This document shows positions 24,057 through 37,823 of a DNA stretch of 64,000 nt, piece after piece. The stretch covers positions 186,001-250,000 of the forward strand of contig JAIXMR010000003.1 of assembly GCA_025677835.1 (NCBI GenBank), read 5' to 3'. The position numbers were made by a program, and so were the translations under genes. Positions within the stretch are counted from its first letter, which is position 1; every line of letters begins with the position of its first letter. This DNA comes from Sporodiniella umbellata. Lineage: Eukaryota; Mucoromycota; Mucoromycetes; Mucorales; Rhizopodaceae. The notes under the pieces were generated by a model that was not told the DNA's origin, made no database searches, and saw only the letters and a list, made by a program, of their open reading frames with translations.

Positions 24057-25645
24057 AGGAGACTGGAATCATGCCAACCAATTTTTGATGATCATAATAG
24101 CTAGTAAAGACCTACTTTGTTGCTCTTTGTTATCAAAACCAAACAGCCTTTGATATGAAAGGCTCAATGAAGGAGGGAGGTTTGTTCGAGATTGCTATGA
24201 AACAAGTCGAGAAAATCACTTAATCAAGTAATTCAAACAAAGGGGTAAAGAAACTAAAAGCGTTTCAGATGTTTGCTCTCTATAGATAGATAGCGTACAG
24301 CTTTTTTTTTATAGGTCTTTGTATTTCAAACTGCTGACAGGGTTTATTTTTAAAAGCGCTTGAAACATAGTGTCGGAGCTTTTTGACAAGCACAAAACCT
24401 TATCGGAGAAAGAGACGGGCCCTCAAGACTCGCGTAAAAAAAAAAAACTCTAAACTAGCTTTTTAGTTTTTCAATGTTGAGAGTGGGTATTAAACGTGCA
24501 TTCGGCTTATCAGTTTATATCGGCAAGCAAATGATTTCTAAACAAAGAAATAAAGAGAGAGAGAGAGAAAAAACACATACACACGCCAAATCAAGTCTTT
24601 TTAGTGCCATGGTAACTAATAATATTGATGTCATTCGTTGATATGGCAACTTTTTTTTTCTCAGCCATAGAATAAAAACAAACAATCGTAGCAGTTGGTG
24701 TTACCTCAGGCTCTTTTTTTTTTTTGACATGCATCAAAATGAATCTTTTTGTCTCTTTTGTGCTATTAAAATAAACAAAAGAAACAAATCGAGTCAAAGC
24801 ATGCAAATGATATAGCACAATTGCTTTGAAACAATCATGCATCGTACAATCAGTTTTAACCTAAGGTGGAGGTCTCAGGTAGGTTACAATTTCATATGCC
24901 GACGCATAGCACTTTCCAGGAACTCATTACCCACATACATACACTTGTACTTTGAATATCTCTTCTATGAGTACCTAGAGAATAGAAACCAGTAAAAACA
25001 AGTTCTTCTTCTCTTTCACCTTCTCTTTATGTATGTTGAGGGTTTTTTTTTTTTATTTTAATTAGCAATGACATGTATGTTTATCAGGTAGAGCTCCTTA
25101 AAGACAAGAATCAAATACAGACCTGTGACAGTGCAATGAAAAAGAACAGTGCTTGAAACGCGACAGAGCCAATGAAGAAATGGATATCACGTAGAGTATA
25201 CAGGAAAAAGGAGCAAGCAATCTGTTTTTTTTTTTATATATTCAATTTGAATGAAGAAATAAACAAATGACAAGAAAAATCTCGGATCCTACACACACAA
25301 TCTATGTTGAAAAGTCTTTTTACTCCTTAGTTGAAAAAAAAAAAAAAAAAGAACAGTGAAAAGAACAATAATGTGCTGGATTGACATGTAAAAGGGATTG
25401 GTGATGCATGCTTGATCTAATGATTAACATCTCCTATATCCGTATTGTTCTTTTGCAGTACTTTATCAAAAACAACTTTATTTTCAATTTTCTTTAGGGG
25501 ACTTTTTTCTGTATATTTTAATTTGATTTGTGCCGAGTTTTATTTATATAAAGGATAGTGATGAAATGCTTATGTTACATGTTGGGGGAAATGGTTTTTT
25601 TTTTTTTTTGTTTTTTTTTGGTAAAAGAGAAAGGGGAAGACATGT
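22702..25645. other. 2.9-kb AT-rich intergenic region
   Basis: Dense in homopolymers, including 33 A at 23590-23622 and 28 A at 24022-24049, plus a GA array near 24555. No confident gene. On the minus strand a short hydrophobic frame flanked by splice-like sites lies near 25118-25222 (IACSFFLYTLRDIHFF). A second open stretch near 24884-24965 ends MRRHMKL. They could be exons of a small membrane protein, but the donor sites are weak and I do not recognise the product. Confidence 0.45.
23590..23622. repeat. 33-nt A homopolymer
   Basis: Longest uninterrupted homopolymer noticed in the window, in the intergenic region downstream of the kinesin gene. Confidence 0.95.
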
Positions 25646-28600
25646 TTAAAGTTGAAACAACAAGTAAACGAGTAAAGAAATCCAAACAAACTTTGGCATG
25701 TAAAAGATACATTGCTGAATGGGTTTGGAATAAGGTTCGTAGGGCTTCAGCTCCTCGCCTTCACTTTCTGTTGGTTTTCTATCGTCCCAACAGGAGTGGT
25801 AATTGCTAGAGCTGCAGAGCTCTAGAGGATCTGCAACCAGTTCTGGGAGTTTTTCCGATTGAATAATAGGTTGGTACATTGAAAACTCGGACGTGATGAA
25901 TGACGCTGCCTCTTGAATACCCACAAAACGGGGTTGACCATCCCTTGTATGCTCTGAGTTGAGATACAAGTCCGTTAGGTTGTTGTTTTGGATTACAATA
26001 GGCATGTCTAATGAATCCAGCTCAGGTTGGTTATCACCATTCTCTTGAGTATCCATCGTGGAAATTTCCAATGTGCTTTCGATTTTTGTTGATGGCGATT
26101 CTGGTTCGATTTCAGGGCTGTTTTTCATTTCTAGATGGTTTGTTTCGTTTTGCTGTTTCTCTTGCTCGTGTAGCAACAGTATCTGCTGCTTTTGTTGTTC
26201 CTCCAAGCTGTTTCTAAGCTTAAAGTTTTCGATCAATAGGGTATTGTTCTGATTTTCTTTGTTTGTCATTCGTTTCATCATCGTGTCATACTGGTTCTGT
26301 AGCTGGTCCATTTTCTTCTTGAGTATATCGTTTTCCGATAGGACCGTCTGGTATTTTTTGGACAGGCTCTGAGGTCTTCTTGAATCGTCTTTATGAAACC
26401 TTTTGTCTTCCAGTATTATGTGGTTTCGGATGTTCTCTTTGGCCTTACTGAGCTGATCCTGTTGTGTCCATAGAAACAGTGTTTCAAAGTCCTCTGCCAA
26501 ACTAGCCGGAACGACTTCTTTAAGGTGTCCAATAGAGATGTCGTGTTTTTCGGTTAACAATTCAATCTGGGCATCCCTTTTAGACGCGACTTCTATTTTC
26601 GTAGCCAATACATCATCTAAGACGTGTATTTTGTTCTTGAATTGTTCAACAGATACCTCCAGATTTTTAATTTCTTTTCTATACTCTTTAATCTCCACTT
26701 GTAATTTTTCTCTACAAAATGCCACTACCTCATCTACTGTAGAGTCATATATCTAAATAAAGGTCAGAACGGCTTTGTTGAGAACAATGATTAGTTAAAA
26801 TTTACGTTGATGTCGATCCTTTTCTCTTTGGAGCTAGTCAAAACAAGACTTAACAGCTGTTGCAATCTAAAAATACATAAAATGTGAATCAGTCAATCGT
26901 ACCACCTTATTTCTTACTTTAGTTTTGTCTCTGCTTCAATCTAAACGGTGATAAAGTGTTAGCGTTTTGTCGCGTATCATTTTTTTTTTTTTTTTTGGAT
27001 CTCTGTACTACACACTTACGTCTGTTTTTTCTTGCATTTTCATTTGTAATTCAGCAATGGTACGCAAACAGTGTTGTAGTTCGGAATTATCACCAATCTA
27101 GAACGCTTAAGTACTTTTTCGTTTTTGGCTGATTGTATATATAAATATATATGTAAAAAGAAAGTTTACTTTGGTCATTTTGGCATCTGTTTTAACTTGT
27201 TTTGTTCTTTGTGCAAACTTCAGTGTGTTGAGAGATTCATCTTTAGAAGCTACAGTAGGATTAATGGTACAAATAACTGAGATTCTTGCATTTCCGGATA
27301 ATGCCGCTTGAAGGATACGTGTCAGCTTTGAATCACGAAAGGGTACATGTGAAGTGCTTGATTAAAAAAAAAAAAAAAAAAAAAAAGCAAAGATTAATTA
27401 AAATCATAAAAATAAGGAAATAAGCAATGCTTACGGTTCGTCGCTTGTTAGTTTTGAAATGACGTTTCCCAAAGTGAGCAAACTCTTGTTGATATATGCG
27501 CCTTCTTTTCTACGCTTCAAGTCACTTGCTACTTTTTCTGAGCCGGCCAAGTCAATCAAGTTCTATGGGACGAATAAATAAGTAAACGAGGGAATTTTTA
27601 AGATTACCAGTTGAGATATTTGAATACTGTTTGTTTTTGTTTCATTTGATTTTTGTGTGCTTTCGATAACCAATTGGAAGACGGTGTGGGACCGGCTACT
27701 GCGGTCATTGTAATCGGTAGCACTTATATGGCGGTTGCCTTCACCTGTTTTGATACATTGCATGACTTCGGAGGGCGTTGAAACTTTTTGTTCCTTCAAG
27801 TTGCGCACATAGACTCCTTTCTATAGGATGGTTTAGTTTACGTGAAACGGAGTTGCTAATTTACCTTCTTATCCTCTACTATATCTGGATAGGTGTCTAC
27901 TTTTTCAAGCAAGTCCTTAATTTTCTCGTTGTAAATCTCCATATACGAAACACGAAGCAAGTATTCTCTTCCGGAGGTATCCTTAAAGACGTTTTAGTTT
28001 GTATTTCCTTATTTGTTGGTTTGTTTATCTATTTACCTCTTCAATATAGGAAAAAACTTCTTTTACTGCTTTGGGAATTACCCCTGGTTCCTTTTCCGTG
28101 CCTGTGATTTTGTATAAGTATTGTTATTGTTACTATAGATCGTTCTAATTACCCATCTGGATCGTTTTATAACAGAAGAAATAAAAGGAACTTTGGTTAG
28201 TCTAACTAAAATATTTATTATTATTTGTTTTCTAACCATTGTCTATTAAAGAGTTAGTATTAAAATATATGCTTTACGAATGTTAGTAAAAAAAAGAAGC
28301 TCACATAAGTTTTTCCACTTGCAGTCTGACCGTACGCAAATACTGTTCCATTGTATCCCATCATGGTGGATCTATTTTGTTTATTACGGTTATTTATCTT
28401 TTTTTAGTGTTTTATTTATATTTTATTTTCACGTTTATTTAATTTACCTCACAAGCTTTTGAATGCCAGCCTCATAAACATCTTTGTTACTTTCACCCAT
28501 CAAAACATTGTCTAAAGAAATGTGTCAACTGATGTGTCTAAAGATATCGCTTCCGTACCAAAACTGAAAAGCCTAGAATTTGTACTGACGCTTGCCAGCT

Positions 28601-28814
28601 CAATGGCCCCATTGTGTGTATCGATAATCCAACATGCCTTTTCGTCGCTTTCCTTTTTTGATTTGGGCCGACAACGAACCATGACTTGCACATTTTCTTT
28701 TATTGACATGCTTCTTGTTGAAAGAGACGGTCTCGTTGTGCTGTTGTTAGGTGTGGGTAAATTCATCATCTTGGTAGGTGTATAAGGGGGTGAAGGTGGA
28801 TAATCGAAATTCAT
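25646..28814 (-). CDS. Kinesin, CENP-E/kinesin-7-like, with hydrophobic C-terminus
   Basis: Plus-end microtubule motor by family. The chosen start at 28814 reads [18 protein letters not shown]; an ATG 30 nt upstream adds only hydrophobic residues. The motor is N-terminal: [23 protein letters not shown], the P-loop [18 protein letters not shown], switch [12 protein letters not shown], switch [29 protein letters not shown] and [13 protein letters not shown] neck and long coiled coils follow ([10 protein letters not shown], then the 3' exon at 25646-26725). The motor wording fits kinesin-7 best. The last residues ([15 protein letters not shown]) form a hydrophobic segment right at the C-terminus, preceded by a Pro/Glu/Ser-rich linker. 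A tail-anchored motor is inference. About ten introns. Confidence 0.9.
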
Positions 28815-29180
28815 GATGTTCAAAAGGAAAAAAAAAACAAACAAAATGGATGAAATAGAACAAAGCGAAAAAGAAAAGTTAAACTTTTAATTTTTTTTTT
28901 TTATTATTTACACTATTTTATATTGAGCCCTATTTTTTCGGTTATTGAAAAAGGTTTGTATGTGTGAAACGTTAAGATTGTCTTGCATGCATTTAGGGGA
29001 GCAAAAAAAAAAAAAAAAAAAGAGGGGGGTGGGCAATGACAGGAGCCATAGACACACAGTCTCCGTTTTCTATTTTCTCTATTGTAATCAGTTTGCCACA
29101 GCACCGCTCCTTTTTTTTATATATGTGACAAGAAAACATGTTTTGCACACCATCTCCTTATTCTATATATTCTTTTATGT
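28815..29180. other. Intergenic region, kinesin promoter side
   Basis: 366 nt between the kinesin start and the uL5m stop, both on the minus strand. Contains homopolymers near 28891 and 29004. Nothing else seen. Confidence 0.6.
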
Positions 29181-30033
29181 TTATTTCTTTACATTAAATG
29201 GTACCGAAAAAGCAGAGAGTAATAAACGACCTTCTGTATTTGTATAAGCGGTTGTGTTGAAAGTGACGTCAAAGCCTGTCATCTTGGGATAAACATCAAA
29301 AGATCCTTCGATTTCAGGGAAAAGTGCCAATGCAGAGGGGGGGAAACCAAGGGCTACGTTACCGTTACCATCACCTGCTGTCAGGGCTAAACCTGGCCAT
29401 TCTTTGAGACGAGGAAGAACAATTTCAACTAGTTTATCCATAAATTGGTACATCTCATCACCTTTCAGTGTCACTTTGACGCCAACAGGCATTCCCTCAC
29501 TAAACAACTTAGTCATTCTAGCCCTTCTTTTTTTTTAAGAGTGATATGGCTTACCGTAACTTCCAATTAGCGACTGATTTTTTGGCATAAATCACCTCAG
29601 GACGACAGCCAGTGATGCTTTGAAAGGCCATAAAGGCGCTCAACAAGTTGCTTTTGCTGTGAATAGACTCCTTGACCATAGCATGTAAAGTGATCTTGTC
29701 TACTTTGGGAACCACTTGACCGTGTTTTAAGGGTTGAATCGGCTTAACAGGCTTGCCACCTTTACGTGTGCGGTGAACATATTCTACAGGCTTCTTAATT
29801 TCTTCTTGATCTTGTTGTAAAATGTGTTGAATGCGTGCTTCAATGTCAAGATGTTTTGAGGTAGATGGAGCTACTCGGCTGTGTTCATACCCCATAACCA
29901 TCAAATCCTCAGCAATAGTGGCATTGTAATGTTCTTTCAGTCGACATAATCCATGAGAAGAAAGTGCTGTACGGGCTGTACTAAAAGATCGAACACTTTG
30001 AGATGTTAATGTTCGTCTCAAGAAAAAGCTCAT
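29181..30033 (-). CDS. MRPL7: Mitochondrial large-subunit ribosomal protein uL5m
   Basis: Component of the mitochondrial ribosome large subunit, at the central protuberance. Two main exons. The first opens MSFFLRRTLTSQSVRSFSTA, an Arg/Ser-rich presequence. The ribosomal L5 N-terminal block is VPKVDKITLHAMVKESIHSK, NLLSAFMAFQSITGCRPEVI and YAKKSVANWKLR. After a short intron the C-terminal block is LFSEGMPVGVKVTLKGDEMY, LPRLKEWPGLAL and VYPKMTGFDVTFNTTA. The start was chosen at 30033, where the presequence begins; the open frame extends upstream only through low-complexity sequence. Its gene follows that of uL1m on the same strand, with 154 nt between. Confidence 0.93.
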
Positions 30034-30187
30034 TTTTAGCAGAGAACTAGAAAAAAAAAAAAAAAGAGAGATTGCAAATTTGGCAGGCAGGGGGGAGATT
30101 TTTTTTTTTTTTTCAATAAAAAAGGTCACACTTTTTTTTGGCTCTATTTTACTTTTATTTTTTTTTTTTTTTTAAATATTATTTTCT

Positions 30188-31040
30188 TTAAAGTGATGAA
30201 CCACCAGCAACAACAATACCAGGGCCACGGGTAGAGGAGACCACTACGTTTTGGATAATAGCTACAAAAACGATGAGCGTTGGTTTTAAGCGTGTTTATT
30301 TTACCCTTCAGATTGTTGGTCTTTCCAAACACCTTCAATTCTTCCAAAATAGCTTTCAAATTGGCTAAGAGTATCGATTGGTTTTTGTTCTCTTATCAAA
30401 GTATTTTACCTTCAAGATCATTTCCTTGAAAACTCACTTTCCCAATGCCTGTATGTAAAACGCCACGCTTATCGGCTCTGAAATCAAACAAACTCTTGGA
30501 CATACGTACAGTATGAGTCACATCATCTGTCACTGTGCCTTTATAGAGAGTATGTTCAATATCAGCAAGCTTTTTTTTTTAATAATAAGTACCTTTCTTA
30601 ACTGTGGGCATGAGACCTTTGGGGCCCAAGACTTTGGCAATCTTTGTAACCAAAGGAAACATTTGAGGAGTAGCAATACATTTATCAAATGTCACTTCTC
30701 CATTCTTGACTTTTTCAATCAATTCCTCACCGCCTACTAACTGAGCACCTGCTGCCTTGGCTTCTTCTGCTTTTTTTCCAGTAGCGAAAACCAAGATGGT
30801 GGGTTCTTGTTTAATGCTTTTGGGCAATACAACCGATCCACGAATCAATGGTGTAGACTTTTCAATTTTACATTGAATGTGAGCTTCGATTTGATGTTGT
30901 GGGTTTCCAACTTCAAAAGCCTTTAAAACACGGAAAGCCTCAGAAAGTTCAATGGCATCCTGGTTTTGACGTACAACTTTCTTTTTGGTGGCGTAAGATC
31001 GAACAGTGGTGAGACGACAGGCAAGAGGTCGAGCAAACAT
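30188..31040 (-). CDS. MRPL1: Mitochondrial large-subunit ribosomal protein uL1m
   Basis: L1-stalk protein of the mitochondrial ribosome. The start MFARPLACRLTTVRSYATKK is a basic targeting presequence. Family blocks follow: YEVGNP-like FEVGNPQHQIEAHIQCKIEK, IRGSVVLPKSIKQEPTILVF, AGAQLVGGEELIEKVKNGEV, FDKCIATPQMFPLVTKIAKV, LGPKGLMPTVKKGTVT. The end covers DKRGVLHTGIGKVSF, LKAILEELKV and NVVVSSTRGPGIVVAGGSSL. Four exons are visible. Adjacent to uL5m, oriented the same way. Confidence 0.94.
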
Positions 31041-31985
31041 TTTTTTCTATAAAAAAAAAAAAAAAAAAAAAATTCAGTGTAAAAAAAAAAAAGAGTCCCC
31101 CTTCAACACCCCTTGCTTGCTCTGGCTGGTTCTAAAAAAAATAATTTTTTTTTTTTTTTTTTTTTTACAAAATGTCAAAGTCCTGGGTTTGATAATCGAT
31201 GTTACTTTGTCAGCTTATTTTTAATATAAAAAAGCAAAGCTTCAGTTTGACTTGTTTATAAAAGCGACTAGAGACTATAGTCTAAGGAAGCCTTTTTTGC
31301 TGTAGACCAAACACAAATTAGGTTTATAATATCAATGCCATGTTTCTGTGTGACTAGAAGCAAAGGTTGTATTCAAACTCGTTTACCCTCGTGAGACGCT
31401 ATACTAAAATTCGGTGTAATTGACTATCAACTCTCGAATACCGTAATAACAAATAACAATACCTAAGAGGTTAAAGTCTATTGAAAAAAAGATGAGCTTT
31501 AGCAAGACCCAAGCACGTGATGAGGCTGTCGTTGAATGATTTAAATGGTAAAGCACGACTGATGTAATTCACCTTCTCAGCTGCTAATCCATTACCTATA
31601 GAACACAGAACAATATCTTGGAAGACCAACAGGTCTAAAAGGAGAGAGGCTTACAGGAAAAAAAAAATAGAGTGGAGTGCGCCTAAACTCAGATAGCAAT
31701 TGTATTAGAAATAGCTTTTTTTTTTTTTTTCAGGCTCAAGCTGTAAACGCTGCAAACACAGTTTTTAGTCAAGCGTAAAAGAAAAGTATTTGAAAATGAA
31801 AACAATAAAGCCTGCAAGTGTGCATGGATAGGCGCTCGCAAATAAGCTTAGCTCCCCTTCATTTTCAGCACCTGTACTTCGGAGAAAGAATACATCCGAA
31901 CACTGAAATACATAATTCAAAATGACGGCATTTCTTTTCCTCTCTTTTTTTTTCTGCATTTCTTTATATAAAATTATTCTTTAAA
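31041..31985. other. Divergent uL1m/Hob1 intergenic region
   Basis: 945 nt between two divergent starts, with A/T runs near 31053, 31081, 31147 and 31717. No gene-like frame was recognised; it should contain the uL1m and Hob1 promoters. Confidence 0.6.
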
Positions 31986-33608
31986 ATGAGTTGGAAGGTT
32001 GGCATGGAACCTTTGTAACAAATAGCCTTTTCTCATATTATTCTAGGGTTTAACAAAAGCAGTGAATCGATTGCCATATCAATTGCTTTCGAAAAAGAGT
32101 GAAGGTAAGCTGAAAATAGATCCTTTTTTGTATACTAAGGACACACGTCATAATAGCTACCAAAGACCCTGAGTTCATCATACTTGAGAAACAGTTTACT
32201 GAATTCTCAAAAGTTATTGAGGTCTTTTCAAAAGATGCCGGTGCTTTTCGAGATAGCATAGCATGTAAATAATGGTTTATCAAACAAACAAAAAGCAAAC
32301 AAATATCTCATCTCTCTTTTTTTTTTTTTTTTTATATATAGCACTCTTGTCAAACCAATCATCCATGGCCCAATATTTAGCCACCATATACGATACAAAT
32401 TTAGGCATTGAAGTGCCTCAGGGTGCCGTTCAAAAAAGATTCCAACAAACGCCTGCTGTACAATTACAGGCTGTAAACGATGCTGAAGCTGCTATGGCTT
32501 ATTGTAGAGATGAAGTACTACCGGAATTGGTAAGGGGTGGATAGAAACAGGGTTTATTTTTTGTATTGAAGGCTATTTAGGATGTGGTAGACCGTGATAT
32601 TGTTAGACCGCTAATGGAACTAAACGAGATTATAAAAGCCATTCAAAAAACAATTGTGAAAAGAAACCACAAGCTGATAGATTTCGACCGACATCGAATC
32701 TCTTTACAAAAGATTACCAACAAAACAGAGAGAAGTTTTAGTGAGGAAAAACAGATTTTCAAGGTAAGCCAAGAAAGGTTGTACGGATACTTATTATTCA
32801 AAGATCCAAGCTCAACTGGATACAGCCACACAAGACTATAACTATCTAAACGATATGTTGAAAAACGAGTTGCCTCATTTCTTTCATCTCAAGACAGCCT
32901 TTATCCAACCTGTGTTTGAGAACCTATTTAATATGCAAGCCCGCATCTATGGAATGATCTATGCCCGATGCTATGAGTTACTAAACCACAATATGGAAGC
33001 GTTTTCAACACACATGATGGGCATTGAGCAGGGAGTACAGAGCAGAGCACTTGCCAGAGATGCTCGTGCGGAAATGGAAAACCTGGATCTCCTCAAGGGT
33101 GGTGGAAAGGCTTGGTTGGCTGCCTCAGGGGGTGCTAATAACTCAAAACTGTCTCTTCAGGAACGTGCAGCTCTTCGTCAACAGGAACAACCACTTCAAA
33201 TTGCTGCCACACCCTATCAGTCGCAACAAGCGTTACCGTCATCACAACCCCCACCTCAGGCATCTCCTTATCAACCGGCCTACCAACCCTCTTCTTTTCA
33301 AAAATCGCCTTCGTCTACTTTCCCACAACCTGCCTACACAGCCTCTCCTCCTCCCGCTTATACAAATCCCCCTGAAAAGGCACATTGGGTTGTCGCTCTT
33401 TATGATTACGTTGCTCAAGCAGAAGGAGATCTTAGCTTTAAAAAAGATGACCGTATTGAACTTGTACAGCGCACAGCAGATACCAACGACTGGTGGACTG
33501 GTCGTCTCAATGGAGCTACGGGCGTGTTTCCAGGTACATAGATCAAAACATGACGTCCCATAAGTTTAACATACTTGCTATCTAGGCAATTACGTTGCAG
33601 AAATGTAA
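31986..33608 (+). CDS. HOB1: BAR-SH3 amphiphysin-like protein (Hob1/Rvs167)
   Basis: Membrane-curving endocytic protein of the amphiphysin/RVS family. Seven exons: 31986-31997, 32047-32104, 32157-32264, 32342-32529, 32581-32763, 32804-33533 and 33586-33608; 433 residues. The N-terminus MSWKGLTKAVNRLPYQLLSK matches the amphipathic helix 0 of the family. The BAR domain runs to about residue 240 (FIILEKQFTEFSKVIEVFSK, DIVRPLMELNEIIKAIQKTI, KRNHKLIDFDRHR). A Gln/Pro/Ser-rich linker follows. The C-terminal SH3 contains ALYDYVAQAEGDLSFKKDD, TNDWWTGRLNG and GVFPGNYVAEM. The first coding exon encodes only MSWK. Confidence 0.95.
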
Positions 33609-35889
<2,281 letters not shown>

Positions 35890-35928
35890 GAAGCGGTTTT
35901 TTATTTTTCTTTATTATTATTATTATCA

Positions 35929-36265
35929 TTAAATGTCGTTTAAATCTCTTTTGATACTTCGGGTCGAGTGACCATGATGGACAGTATGTCCAAAGCCTTC
36001 TGTGGATTTAGATTCTGATAGTTTACGTGTTCCCTTGGCTTCTGTTTGCTTGTCTTCATGAACAGTGTCCGTAGACCACTCTCTGTCTGATGTGCCATGG
36101 CCAGTAGAGTGTAATTCGGGGTGTTCTTTGGACTCTTTACTTTGGTTCCATGAATCTTGCCCCACAGGATAATTGTTCGAGACTGGTTTACGTGTGAGTA
36201 TCCATGGTAACAGCCTTTTATTTTACGTTACCTTTGGAATCGTTTTGGCCTGTTGAATAATTCAT
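35929..36265 (-). CDS. Small hydrophilic protein, unknown
   Basis: Two exons: a first of about 34 nt ending at a GTAACG donor and a second from about position 36182 down to the stop, giving 95 residues starting MNYSTGQNDSKVSNNYPVGQ. The protein is strongly hydrophilic, rich in Ser, Lys, Glu, His, Asp and Gly. A His/Gly patch (FGHTVHHGHSTRSIKRD) lies at the end. It has no predicted membrane span or known fold. Such composition is seen in stress-induced hydrophilins, but I do not recognise it. It converges on Rab11 with only about 39 nt between stop codons. Confidence 0.6.
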
Positions 36266-37208
36266 TTTTAATTGTTTTTTTATTTTACGAAAAAGAAATA
36301 AGCTATTATGCAGATTCTCGAGCGTTATATTTATAGCAAAAAAAATTGGCCCCCAAAAAAAAAAAACGTCATGGCAACGTAAGATTTGACTTGACCAGTA
36401 GTAAGTTTAACCAGTTTTCATATTAATTTTTGCTTTTACAAGTCTTGATGTTCATTTGAGACCTGTTAAAGATGATGTGTTACGTATTGCAAAAGAGAGA
36501 CGTAACAGGCGTCAACTAACTGACATTGTACTCTAAGTAGTAGTAGTCTGGCCAGATAAATGTGCATTTCTTAATTGATCTCTATTTATTTATTTTTTTT
36601 GTTAGGAAAAATCAAGCCAACCTTCTTTCATTACACCTCTAATACGTACCAATAGCAGAGAGGAAGGGACACAAACTAGGCGAGAGGGTTTATTGCGGGT
36701 TTGAAAAAATCCTTGTGCTTAGCCTTTAGTCAGAGATAACGACTATTGCCTCAGCAGCTGTTTAAGAATAAAATAAAAGTATTTTGCTAACCTACATCTA
36801 TCTGATTTGTACAATATTCAAATTTGGTATTTGTTAAAGCCAAATTGAATTCAAAAAACAAGAGTATTTTTCAAAGGACTCAGTAAAGTCGTTACACGAA
36901 AAGAGGGACTTTCAACTCCTATGTAAAGACCCACAACAACTGTACCGTACAATTGCATAAATTGATATTACTATAGGTATTTCACGTATCAAGAAGCTAA
37001 ACAGCCGTCGATTTGCTAATTCCACTACAATCCAGTGATTATACTGCTTTGATATAACGCCGTTTGAGATGTCCATCTTACAATAGATTTTGTATAAAAA
37101 AAAAAAAAAACCTCAAAATAACGGCAGCTAAAACAGAGGCTTATACCCAAGCCTGCAAGCTTTTTACGAAAAAAAAAACTCTTTTCTCCGCTATTTTCTT
37201 TTTAAATT
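36266..37208. other. Intergenic region
   Basis: 943 nt, AT-rich, between divergent small genes. No recognisable frame, RNA or repeat apart from short A runs near 36352 and 37097. Confidence 0.6.
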
Positions 37209-37655
37209 ATGCAACCTTATACACTCAACTCAAATACAGTCAATCCAGCCAATTTATTAGAAATACAAGTACTTTTAAATATCATTGAAGATTTACGTGC
37301 CAAAAAAAACATAGCGGGAACTATCCCCTACTTGGCCAAGATCGTTCAGATTATCGACAATCAAACGTTGGAAAAAGGCCACCAACGTCAGCTCCAAGAA
37401 CATAGAGCCGTTCAGTCGAGAGCTCATTTTGATCTCGGTCAGGCTTATTTCGAGACATGTCAGTACAGTTCTAGTGAGATCTATCTGTCTTTGGCAGCAA
37501 GGGCTTGGGAAAATATGTTAAAGTTCGAGAATAAGATCGAATTGAAAGAGGAATTATGTACTGTTTACGATAAATTAAAAGTTTGTTATGAGTCTATGGG
37601 AAAGGCCTCTCTAGCACAGCATATGGAGTCTAGAAAATTTAAATTGGTGAGTTGA
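37209..37655 (+). CDS. Small TPR-like helical protein, unknown
   Basis: Single open frame of 148 residues starting MQPYTLNSNTVNPANLLEIQ. It is predicted to be almost all alpha-helical. Two helical hairpins have TPR-like spacing (HFDLGQAYFETCQYSSSEIY, then a second around LCTVYDKLKVCYESMGKASL). I do not recognise a family. The last codons (TTG GTG AGT TGA) coincide with a GTGAGT splice donor, so a 3' exon beginning after the AG near 37734 is possible and would replace the last two residues with about 23 others. The next gene starts 168 nt downstream on the same strand. Confidence 0.65.
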   Translation: MQPYTLNSNTVNPANLLEIQVLLNIIEDLRAKKNIAGTIPYLAKIVQIIDNQTLEKGHQRQLQEHRAVQSRAHFDLGQAYFETCQYSSSEIYLSLAARAWENMLKFENKIELKEELCTVYDKLKVCYESMGKASLAQHMESRKFKLVS

Positions 37656-37823
37656 AGACCTTGGCTTTGTTTTGGACATATTAATAAAAAAAGGGTGTGC
37701 CTTTTTTTTTTTTTTTTTTTGTGGTGTTTTTCAAGGCCCTATACACGCCCCTACCGCGCCAGAACGCGCTCGAAAAAAAAAAAAAAAAAATTTGGTGCCT
37801 TTAATTTTTTTCTTAACACAATA

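Noticed and set aside
31515..31565. GTGATGA followed by CTGA, resembling C and D boxes of a snoRNA
   Set aside because: There is no terminal stem and the spacing is not supported by a D' or guide element; likely chance. A similar pattern near 36470 fails for the same reason.
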